Source: Chloroflexota bacterium (GTDB lineage: Bacteria; Chloroflexota; Anaerolineae; UBA4142; SHND01). From it: a stretch of DNA of 64,000 nt. The notes under the pieces were generated by a model. It did not search any database. It was not told where the DNA came from and was given only the letters and a program-made list of their open reading frames with translations. Location: positions 1-64,000 of the forward strand of contig JAKOPZ010000010.1 in assembly GCA_029778615.1 (NCBI GenBank). The letters are read 5' to 3'. Position numbers and translations under genes: made by a program. Positions 35,749 through 43,225 of the stretch are shown here, piece after piece (the stretch's first letter is position 1; each line of letters opens with the position of its first letter).

Positions 35749-37122
35749 ATGCTGCTCACGCCGCGCGCCCTCTTGCTTTTGCTTTTCACCGCGCCGCTGC
35801 TCGCGCTTGGCGCGCTCGCGCCGCTGATGGTGTACGTGGGCATTGGTTATTTGCTGCTCGTCGTCGCCATGATTGCGGCAGACCGCGCGCTTTCCCCGAA
35901 ACCGCAACAATTTACATTGACGCGCCAAAACGATGCGCGCCTTTCACTCGGTGCAGAAAATCGCGTAGTGGTGCGCGTGGAAAACAACAGCCGCCGCGCC
36001 GTGCGCGCGATGGCGCGTGATGAATTTCCACCACAATTTCGCGCGGACAAGATTTTCCTCGATGCCCGCGCCCAACAACACGAAAACGCGCGCGCCATAC
36101 CCTTTCTCTTCAAGCCGCGCATTCCAGTCGAGTTGCTTTATCATGTCAATCCTCCGCGTCGCGGTGATTATCAGTTCGGCGATTTGAATTTGCGCTGGTG
36201 GGGCGTGTTAGGTTTGGTCATTCGCCAAGCGCGTTTTCCCGCGCGTGCGCCCGTCAAGGTCTATCCGAATTTGTTGGACATTCGCAAATATGAATTGCAA
36301 GCGCGCAAAGGGATGCTGCAAGAAATCGGTCTGCGTCAGGCGCGCATGTTGGGCAGCGGCACCGAATTTGAACGCTTGCGCGAATATCAACTCGACGACG
36401 AATTTCGCAAGATTGATTGGAAAGCAACGGCGCGGCGCGGCAAACCTGTCACGCGCGAATTTGAAACCGAAAAAAGTCAGACGGTGATGTGTTTGTTGGA
36501 CGCGGGGCGTTTGATGCGTCCGCCCGTGAACGACGCGGCGAATCAGACGGGACACGCGCTGGCGAAAATTGATTATTCCATCAACGCGGTGTTGATGCTC
36601 GCGTACGTCGCGGCATTGCGCGGCGACCGCGTGGGCTTGCTCACGTTCGCGGATGAAGTGACGAATTATCTCGCGCCGCGCGCGGGACGCGGACAATTCT
36701 ACAAAATGTTGGCGCTGTTGTACGCGGTCGAGTCACAGCCCGTCGAGTCGGATTATGTGCGCGCGTTCTCGTATCTCGGCGCAAAACATAAAAAGCGTTC
36801 GCTCATTGTGATATTTTCCGACATTGCGACGGGCATCGCCGCCAATACGTTGGTGCGCCAACTCGCGCCCCTTTCGCCGCGCCATCTCGTCTTGCTCGTC
36901 GCCATCAGCGACCCGACCATCGTCCAACTTGCGAGCCAAATTCCGCGCGATTCCGCGAGCGTGTACGAACGCGCGGTGGCGGAGCAATTGGTGGACGAGC
37001 GCACATTGATTTTGGAAACGCTGCGCCAACGCGGCGTGCTTACGCTCGACGTTCCGGCGAACCAATTGACCGTCGCGGTGGTAAACAAATATTTGGAATT
37101 AAAAGCGCGGGGGCGGATTTGA
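35749..37122 (+). CDS. DUF58 family protein
   Basis: A 457-residue protein. Two N-terminal membrane segments (about 5-45) are followed by a beta-rich region and the DUF58 hallmark GSGTEFERLREYQLDDEFRKIDWKATARRGKPVTREFE, then a VWA-like domain. It is the usual partner of MoxR ATPases. ATG 35749 puts the membrane segment at the very N-terminus; a GTG at 35701 would add 16 residues encoded by the inverted-repeat element. Confidence 0.88.
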   Translation: MLLTPRALLLLLFTAPLLALGALAPLMVYVGIGYLLLVVAMIAADRALSPKPQQFTLTRQNDARLSLGAENRVVVRVENNSRRAVRAMARDEFPPQFRADKIFLDARAQQHENARAIPFLFKPRIPVELLYHVNPPRRGDYQFGDLNLRWWGVLGLVIRQARFPARAPVKVYPNLLDIRKYELQARKGMLQEIGLRQARMLGSGTEFERLREYQLDDEFRKIDWKATARRGKPVTREFETEKSQTVMCLLDAGRLMRPPVNDAANQTGHALAKIDYSINAVLMLAYVAALRGDRVGLLTFADEVTNYLAPRAGRGQFYKMLALLYAVESQPVESDYVRAFSYLGAKHKKRSLIVIFSDIATGIAANTLVRQLAPLSPRHLVLLVAISDPTIVQLASQIPRDSASVYERAVAEQLVDERTLILETLRQRGVLTLDVPANQLTVAVVNKYLELKARGRI

Positions 37123-37192
37123 GACTGGAGACCCGAGACTGGAGTGTGGAGATTGAATTCTGCCTAATCTCTAGTCTCGGTTCCCTTTTTTC
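37121..37192. repeat. Inverted heptamer tract between convergent genes
   Basis: Five units GAGACTG, GAGACCC, GAGACTG, GAGTGTG, GAGATTG (37121-37155) face CTAATCT, CTAGTCT on the right, followed by a T-rich run. The arms can pair, so it probably serves as the terminator between the DUF58 and SpoIIM-like genes. Confidence 0.6.
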
Positions 37193-38135
37193 TTGCCACC
37201 AACAACAAATACGCGTACATCAAAACACCGGTCAAAATTCCGCCGCCATATTTTACAGGCGCGGGAATTGCATTGGACGGCGAAATAATTCCTTCAATGA
37301 TTCCTGCGAGGATGAGAAACGGCGCCGTGCCGAGCAGCAAGCGAATGGATTTGTTTGCCGCGACGCCCAGCGCATCGCGCCGCGAGTACAGCCCCGGACG
37401 CAGTAACGCATAGCCGAGCATCAATCCTGCGCCACCTGCCATAGTGATTTCACTCAATTCCAAAAACGCGTGCCCCACGACAAATTCGTACAAGGGCGCG
37501 GCGTGGTTATAGTAATGCAGCAGCCCGAACACGGTCCCAAAGTGAACGCCGCTGAACATCAAAATATAGACCGTCCAAAATCCAAACAGCATTCCACCCG
37601 CGTACGCTTGAAACGCGACGCCGAGATTGTGTGTCATAATACTCGCCGCGCCCACCTGATTGGCTTCGTTCAATTCTTTCCACCATGGATGCCCTGAACG
37701 AATCCATTCAATCGCAATGGGCGAAAGCACAACGTTCGCGGCGTCGGGATACCAAAACGTTACAAACATCGCAATGCCCCACGGCACAAACAGCAGCAGC
37801 GCCGCGACGAACGTGAACGGCAGCAGCTCGCGATATAATTGCGGCAATCCATAACGATAAAAATTCCGCACGCGCCGCCATATCAGCGGTTCGCCGCGAT
37901 AGACGACGGGATGCGCGCGCCCGACGAGATGGTTCAAATACGCGGTCACATCATTTTGCGGCAAGTCACGCTGCGCGATGGCAAGGTCAGATGTGGCGCT
38001 GCGGTACAATTGTCCAAACTCGACCAACTCGGCTTGCGAGAGCGAACGCACTTGGTCGCGTTCAATCCGCATCAAAAATTTTTCTAACCGTTCCCAGTCT
38101 CGTTTGCGTTGGCGCAGCAATTCTTCAGGTTGCAT
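37164..38135 (-). CDS. Stage II sporulation protein M (SpoIIM/DUF95)-like membrane protein
   Basis: A 323-residue protein. A cytoplasmic helical N-terminus (about 1-105) precedes five or six membrane segments with NLGVAFQAYAGGMLFGFWTVYIL and HAFLELSEITMAGGAGLMLGYAL, the SpoIIM family pattern (the E in FLELSEI is conserved). In this phylum it is part of the RDD/DUF58/MoxR neighbourhood and does not imply sporulation. It is divergent from the RDD gene with only 2 nt between the starts. Confidence 0.87.
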   Translation of the reverse strand: MQPEELLRQRKRDWERLEKFLMRIERDQVRSLSQAELVEFGQLYRSATSDLAIAQRDLPQNDVTAYLNHLVGRAHPVVYRGEPLIWRRVRNFYRYGLPQLYRELLPFTFVAALLLFVPWGIAMFVTFWYPDAANVVLSPIAIEWIRSGHPWWKELNEANQVGAASIMTHNLGVAFQAYAGGMLFGFWTVYILMFSGVHFGTVFGLLHYYNHAAPLYEFVVGHAFLELSEITMAGGAGLMLGYALLRPGLYSRRDALGVAANKSIRLLLGTAPFLILAGIIEGIISPSNAIPAPVKYGGGILTGVLMYAYLLLVARKKGTETRD

Positions 38136-38137
38136 AA

Positions 38138-38920
38138 ATGGAATTTACTCCCACCGACCAATTTGTCGTCGAAACTCCAGAGAACATTCGCTTTGGGTAT
38201 GATGTCGCAGATATTGGTTCGCGCTTTCTTGCCGTCTTGCTCGATTCTTTGATTCAAGGCGTGTTGTATATTCTTTTGCTGTTGGCAATTGTGATTATCA
38301 CGCAGCAGCTCGCGCGCATCGAACTGCCCGACTGGGCAGCGCAGCTGCTTGCCGTGCTCTTGATTCTAGTACTCTTTATGATTCAATTCGGATATTTTTT
38401 GTTCTTTGAACTGGTAATGAACGGACAAACACCGGGCAAACGTTTGTTACACTTGCGCGTCATCAAAGAGAACGGCTACCCACTCGCGCCGCTCGACGCA
38501 ATCATTCGCAATATGGTGCGCGTGATTGATTTTTTTCCGTTCGCGTATGGTGTGGGTGTCATTGTCATGTTTTTCAACAAACGCGCAAAACGGCTCGGCG
38601 ATTTTGCGGCGGGCACGCTCGTGGTGAAAATGCGCGACCAGGTGAAATTGCAACAGCTCGCCACAACATCGCAAGCGCTCAAGCCCACTGCCGCGCCGCT
38701 GTTAGCGGACGCGCATCGCCTGGATGAGAATGATATTGAACTCGCCGAAACATTTTTACAACGCCGCGCGCAAATGAGTGACCCCGCGCCGCTTACGGTG
38801 CAAATCGCGCAGCGCCTCGCGAAAAAAATGGCGCGCGCCGATGTGCCTGTCACTCCCACTGCCGCGCTGACATTTTTACAAGATGTGGTCAACGCGTATC
38901 GCGCCCCGCGCGGCAGCTAA
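38138..38920 (+). CDS. RDD-family membrane protein
   Basis: A 260-residue protein. The RDD domain (about 18-165) has VADIGSRFLAVLLDSLIQG, GQTPGKRLLHLRVIKENGYPLAPLDAIIRNMVRVIDF and KRLGDFAAGTLVVK, with three or four membrane segments; the C-terminal 90 residues are soluble and helical. The family has been linked to transport or stress but the role is unclear. It starts 2 nt from the divergent SpoIIM-like gene, so the two must share a control region inside coding DNA. Confidence 0.88.
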   Translation: MEFTPTDQFVVETPENIRFGYDVADIGSRFLAVLLDSLIQGVLYILLLLAIVIITQQLARIELPDWAAQLLAVLLILVLFMIQFGYFLFFELVMNGQTPGKRLLHLRVIKENGYPLAPLDAIIRNMVRVIDFFPFAYGVGVIVMFFNKRAKRLGDFAAGTLVVKMRDQVKLQQLATTSQALKPTAAPLLADAHRLDENDIELAETFLQRRAQMSDPAPLTVQIAQRLAKKMARADVPVTPTAALTFLQDVVNAYRAPRGS

Positions 38921-38975
38921 TTGTATGCCTGCCGGGTCTTCTGACAAGCTCCGCCTTTTGGTTTGATGCTCCACC

Positions 38976-39974
38976 ATGTTTTTGCGTGCTCTCTCGTGTT
39001 GGCTGGCAATTCTCGGCGTCCTCGTTTTCTCCACTCCGCTTGACGCGCAAGACGGCAGCGCGTTTCTCGAGCGCGCCATTCCGCTCGCGCAAAAATCACA
39101 ACGCGAAACAACCGTGCCCGCGTCCGTTACGCTGGCGCAGGCGATGTGGGAAACCGGGCGCGGCGTCAGTCCCATCGGGGAGGCAAATAATTTTTTTGGC
39201 ATCAAAGCAGCAGGGGCATCGGATGCCGACGTGAATGTTGGACCGATTGCCAACGGCTGGGTGTGGGCGTGGACCAAGGAATGGGATGGAAACAAATACA
39301 TCTCGCGCCGCGAACGGTTTCGCCAATACGCGAACATGCAAGACTCGTTTCGCGACCACGGCTTGTTGTTGGCGACGACGCCGCGCTATGCCGATGCGAT
39401 GCGCGCGGTGGACGATGCGCGGGAATTTGCGAGACGACTCGCCGCAGCAGGATACGCTACTTCGCCAACGTATGCGGAGGATTTGATTCGGTTGATGGAC
39501 GCGGAGGATTTGTACCAATACGATTTGCCGCGCAATGATTTGGAATTGGTGGCGCAATCCGAGACGGTGCAGGTGCAGCGCGGACAAATTTTCCAAATTT
39601 ATTTTGATGTGAAAAATATCGGATTCGGAACGTGGAGTCCGTCAGCCAATTATTATTTGGCAAGTACCAACAGTAACTCGTTGAGCGCCGCCGCGCAGCA
39701 ACCCCTAGACCAATTGGTGCCGCCCGAACGCGTGAAACGTTGGGCAATTACAATGGTTGCGCCCGATACAGCGGGCACGTTCACATCGCGCTGGCGAATG
39801 AAACACGGGACGGAAGATTTTGGTCCGGAGCTCAGCGTGCGGGTTGAGGTGCAAGCGGCGCCCGCGCTCGCGTTGTGGTATTGGGTCGGCGGAGCCGTTG
39901 CACTGGGCGCGTTGTTGTTGGGCGGGGGAATTGTGCTCGCCAAAACGCGCACAAAAAAACTCCTACACTCGTGA
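38976..39974 (+). CDS. Secreted glucosaminidase with NBR1-like Ig domain
   Basis: A 332-residue protein. Signal peptide (1-24, cut after a DAQ-like site), then a FlgJ/LytG-type glucosaminidase domain (about 30-175) with TLAQAMWETGRG (likely catalytic Glu59) and ANNFFGIKA. An Ig-like domain resembling the NBR1 central domain (about 190-290, VKNIGFGTWSPSANYYL...ERVKRWAITMVAPDTAGTFTSRWRM) follows, then a C-terminal membrane anchor (about 298-322). It probably trims peptidoglycan while anchored outside. Confidence 0.87.
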   Translation: MFLRALSCWLAILGVLVFSTPLDAQDGSAFLERAIPLAQKSQRETTVPASVTLAQAMWETGRGVSPIGEANNFFGIKAAGASDADVNVGPIANGWVWAWTKEWDGNKYISRRERFRQYANMQDSFRDHGLLLATTPRYADAMRAVDDAREFARRLAAAGYATSPTYAEDLIRLMDAEDLYQYDLPRNDLELVAQSETVQVQRGQIFQIYFDVKNIGFGTWSPSANYYLASTNSNSLSAAAQQPLDQLVPPERVKRWAITMVAPDTAGTFTSRWRMKHGTEDFGPELSVRVEVQAAPALALWYWVGGAVALGALLLGGGIVLAKTRTKKLLHS

Positions 39975-39991
39975 GGATTCGAGCGCAGGAG
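39953..39991 (-). terminator. Intrinsic terminator of the small helical gene
   Basis: On the minus strand CTCCTGCGCTCG (39991-39980) pairs with CGAGTGTAGGAG (39971-39960) at 10 of 12 positions and is followed by TTTTTTT. It supports transcription of the minus-strand 68-residue gene; it overlaps the end of the glucosaminidase gene. Confidence 0.6.
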
Positions 39992-40054
39992 GAATGAGCA
40001 AGCGGGTATCCGCGTACGGAAATGATTTTCGTTTTGAGAGTTTCGAGCGCGGCG

Positions 40055-40261
40055 CTAGTCAAGACGTTGCTGTGTGCGATACCAATCGTTCAGCGCTTCG
40101 GACAATTCAAATTCGGCAGAGCCAATATCCAACATCGCGCTCGCCGTCTCGTCATGGTCCGGGTTCTGTTTGAGCGTATTGCTCCGTTTTTGAATTACCT
40201 TTTCTTGATATTTGCGTGCGGCTTTGGCAACGCGGCGCAGAGCATTCAGTTCTTTGTCCAT
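40055..40261 (-). CDS. Small helical protein of unknown function
   Basis: A 68-residue, highly charged protein, predicted to be mostly alpha-helical (for example the run ELNALRRVAKAARKYQEKV). GGAG lies about 10 nt before ATG 40261, and a hairpin with a T run follows on the same strand, so it looks like a real single-gene unit. I do not recognise the family. It is divergent from the HPr-kinase-like gene and could be unrelated to it. Confidence 0.6.
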   Translation of the reverse strand: MDKELNALRRVAKAARKYQEKVIQKRSNTLKQNPDHDETASAMLDIGSAEFELSEALNDWYRTQQRLD

Positions 40262-40347
40262 GATTGTGAGCTCCGAAAAAAATTTTCCCCCCAGCCGACC
40301 TAAGGTGAGAATACCACTTGGCGCAAAGCAACGTCAACAGATTTTTA

Positions 40348-40376
40348 TTGCAAAATCGTTACAAAGCAGTTAAAGT
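40348..40376 (+). promoter_or_regulatory. Promoter of the HPr-kinase-like/GT unit
   Basis: TTGCAA (40348-40353), a 17-nt spacer, and TAAAGT (40371-40376). The start would fall near 40383, leaving only about 6 nt before ATG 40389, with no ribosome-binding site. Confidence 0.5.
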
Positions 40377-40388
40377 AGCCAAAAATAG

Positions 40389-41456
40389 ATGCTTTCTGAA
40401 TCCCTACAGACTTTTGCCGCCGGCTTTTACCGCCACGTGGATGAAACCTTCCAACGCGCGGTATCAAAATTGGGCGGCACACATGATTTCGATTTTTCCA
40501 TCGCCGGACACATTGTGCGTCTCAGTTTTGCGGGAACTGCAACCGTCGCCGCGCTCACGCGCGCGCTCGCGCATCTCCGCGTGCACGGCGTGACGACGGC
40601 AGAGATTACGATTCAGATATGGGAAGTTCAAGAGAGCGGCATCGCGCCGCCGCCGCCGATTTGGGGGACGGACGCTTACGCGCAGCGCGGTGAGGTGCGC
40701 GGATTCAACGACGCGCGCTACGCGACCGTTTTTCATCCCGACGGACGAGTCTTGTTTGTGTACGACGCGGTGGAGCGGCGGGGCACGGTTGTAGTTTTTG
40801 ATACGGCGGACTTGCCCGCGTACGAGCGCGCCGCGCCGCTCCGTCCAATTCTGACCCAAGCGCTGGCTTTATACGGAACACAGTACGCTCACGCGGGAGC
40901 GGTGGGATTTCCGGATGGCGGTGTGCTTTTGGCAGGCAAAAGCGGCGCGGGAAAATCCACCACTTCGCTCGCGTGCTTGAATTCCGATTTATTGTTTGCC
41001 GGTGATGATTATTGCGCGCTGCAAGTGGACAAGCAGCCCATTGCGCACAGTTTGTACAACAGCGCCAAAGGCACGTCGCAAACCGTCGCGCACTTGCCGT
41101 TTCTCGAACCGTATATTCAATTTTGGGATACCGAAGGTTCCGCCAAAGCGATTTGGTATTTGTACGAGCATCTGCCGCACAAAATGATTTCGCAGTTTCC
41201 ACTGTGCGCGATTTTGCTTCCGCGCGTGACGAGACAAGTCTCTACGCATTTAATCTCCGCGCCGCCCCATGCTGCGCTGGTCGCGTTGGCGCCCAGTACC
41301 ATTCAACAATTGCCCAATGCCGACGCGCAGGTCTTGCGGCGGCTCGCGGTCATTGCGCGCCATCTGCCCTGTTATTATTTGGATGTGGGAACAGACATGG
41401 CGCAAATTCCCCAAACGATTGAAAATTTCCTGTATATGCAAGGAGCGCGCCAATGA
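40389..41456 (+). CDS. HPr kinase-like P-loop protein
   Basis: A 355-residue protein whose C-terminal half resembles the HPr(Ser) kinase fold: HAGAV (168-172), Walker A GKSGAGKST (183-191) and the acidic pair in FAGDDYCAL (206-207). The N-terminal ~150 residues are not the usual HprK domain and I do not recognise them. No HPr or PTS gene is seen. Family members of this kind are often encoded beside glycosyltransferases or peptide-modification genes. Here two GT genes follow with ATGA overlaps, so it may phosphorylate a sugar, a glycan intermediate or a partner protein. Confidence 0.78.
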   Translation: MLSESLQTFAAGFYRHVDETFQRAVSKLGGTHDFDFSIAGHIVRLSFAGTATVAALTRALAHLRVHGVTTAEITIQIWEVQESGIAPPPPIWGTDAYAQRGEVRGFNDARYATVFHPDGRVLFVYDAVERRGTVVVFDTADLPAYERAAPLRPILTQALALYGTQYAHAGAVGFPDGGVLLAGKSGAGKSTTSLACLNSDLLFAGDDYCALQVDKQPIAHSLYNSAKGTSQTVAHLPFLEPYIQFWDTEGSAKAIWYLYEHLPHKMISQFPLCAILLPRVTRQVSTHLISAPPHAALVALAPSTIQQLPNADAQVLRRLAVIARHLPCYYLDVGTDMAQIPQTIENFLYMQGARQ

Positions 41457-43225
41457 AAAAAAAGCGCGCGCTCACCACATTACTGCTCGGCGCAAGCTAT
41501 CAAGCATTCTGGAACCGCTACTGCCGCGCGAACTGGGAACAATACGCCGCGCGCCATGATGCCGACTTGATTCTTTTCGACACGCCGCTCGACGACTCGC
41601 CGCGCGCCAAAAGACGCGGCGTGGCATGGCAAAAACTTTTGACGCCGGTTCAACCGCAAACGCGCGACTATGAACAATTGGTGTGGCTCGACGCAGACAT
41701 GCTCATTCATCCGCGCGCGGCATGGGTCGGCACTGATGTCCCATTGCATCTCGTCGGCGCAACCGACGAATACGCGTATCCCACCCCGGATTTGAATCGC
41801 CGCGCGCTCGCGCAGTTGTACGCCATTTGGGAAAAGAATCGTGTCCCCTTTGAGCGCAACCTGACGCCGCAAGAATTTTATCGTGTGGCGGGTTTCCCTA
41901 TCGAGTTTGACCGCGCGGTGCAATCGGGCATGTTGGTCCTCTCTCCGCGTTATCACCGCGAGCTGTTCGCATACGTGTATGACCATTATGAGGAAGCGAC
42001 CCAACTCAAGGGGTTACGAGAGGAAATGCGCCCGCTCTCATTTGAACTGTTGCGCGCGCAGCAGGTGCATTGGCTTGACGCGCGCTGGTGCGCGAATTGG
42101 TTGTTTTACCAGACGCTCCACTTTCCGTTCTTGCATCCGGAAAACGCGTCTCTCTTGTTGACGCGCTGTATCACGCGCGCGCTCTCTGCCAATTACTTTT
42201 TACATTTTGCGGGCGCGCATCATCAAATCTCAGCAGTAGATTTCGACGACCCGTGTTTCGCTGCCCCGCCTCGGTCTGCCCCCCCCCCTTCAAGCCCCGC
42301 CGCGCCATGCACAAGTCCTGTCGCGCTGTTTGTGTTCAATCGTCCGGACACCACCGCCCAAGTGCTCAAGACAATTCGCGCCGTGCGCCCGCGCGAGCTG
42401 TATGTAATTGCTGACGGACCGCGCGCGGAACATGCGGACGATGACGCGCTGTGTCGCGCGGCGCGTGAGGTTGCACTGCAAATAGATTGGGACTGCGCCG
42501 TCAAGACAAATTTCGCGGAAAAAAATTTGGGACTGAAAGCGCGCGTCGAAAGCGGACTGGATTGGCTGTTTCAACAGGTGGCGGAAGCGATTGTGCTCGA
42601 AGATGACTGTGTGCCGGACGCGACCTTTTTCCGCTTTTGCGATGAGCTGCTGGAACGTTATCGCCATGACGAGCAAGTGATGATGATTTCCGGATGCGAT
42701 TTCAAATTCGGCTTGAGCCGCAGCACAAGCAGTTACACATTTTCGCGTTATCCACTCATCTGGGGTTGGGCGACGTGGCGACGCGCGTGGGCGCGCAATG
42801 ACCCGAACATGTCCACACTCCCGCGCGCGATGCAAACAAATCGTCTGCGCGAACTTTTGGGCGACGCACATGCCGCGCAATACTGGGCATTCGTCTTGTA
42901 CGACAATTACAAAACGCATACGACATGGGATTACGCGTGGCTGTGGAGCATCTGGGAACACGACGGCTTGTGCGTTCATCCAAACATCAATCTCGTCGCA
43001 AACGTTGGCTTTGGCGCGAACGCCACACACACACGCGATGCCGACAATTTATTTTCGCAAATGCTGCGCGCGCCCATGCCATTCCCGCTCACCCATCCGC
43101 CCAACATCGCGCGCAATCCGGACGACGATGCGTTGATTGAAGAAATTGCGTTTGGCGGGACCATTCGCCGCCTTTGGCAAAGGGTGCGCGGACAGCGCGC
43201 CATACATCACGCGCAGCCAACATGA
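41453..43225 (+). CDS. Two-domain glycosyltransferase fusion
   Basis: A 590-residue protein. The N-terminal domain (1-265) has a GT-A style site LVWLDADMLIHP (DAD at 80-82) of a GT8/nucleotide-diphospho-sugar type. A Pro/Ser-rich linker (about 270-287) joins it to a second GT-A domain (from 289) with VALFVFNRPDTTAQVLKTI, YVIADGPR, KNLGLKARVESGLDWLF and VLEDDCVPD (EDD at 383-385), as in GT2-like HlpA-type proteins. It thus could add two sugars in sequence. It overlaps genes on both sides as ATGA. Confidence 0.82.
   Translation: MKKKRALTTLLLGASYQAFWNRYCRANWEQYAARHDADLILFDTPLDDSPRAKRRGVAWQKLLTPVQPQTRDYEQLVWLDADMLIHPRAAWVGTDVPLHLVGATDEYAYPTPDLNRRALAQLYAIWEKNRVPFERNLTPQEFYRVAGFPIEFDRAVQSGMLVLSPRYHRELFAYVYDHYEEATQLKGLREEMRPLSFELLRAQQVHWLDARWCANWLFYQTLHFPFLHPENASLLLTRCITRALSANYFLHFAGAHHQISAVDFDDPCFAAPPRSAPPPSSPAAPCTSPVALFVFNRPDTTAQVLKTIRAVRPRELYVIADGPRAEHADDDALCRAAREVALQIDWDCAVKTNFAEKNLGLKARVESGLDWLFQQVAEAIVLEDDCVPDATFFRFCDELLERYRHDEQVMMISGCDFKFGLSRSTSSYTFSRYPLIWGWATWRRAWARNDPNMSTLPRAMQTNRLRELLGDAHAAQYWAFVLYDNYKTHTTWDYAWLWSIWEHDGLCVHPNINLVANVGFGANATHTRDADNLFSQMLRAPMPFPLTHPPNIARNPDDDALIEEIAFGGTIRRLWQRVRGQRAIHHAQPT

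Noticed and set aside
37164-38135. Evidence for sporulation from the SpoIIM-like gene
   Set aside because: The family is widespread in non-sporulating bacteria next to RDD and DUF58 genes, and no other sporulation gene is present.
41227-41244. GAGACAAGTCTC palindrome resembling the TAGAGACG hairpins
   Set aside because: It lies inside the HPr-kinase-like coding sequence and shares only a few bases with the hairpin family.
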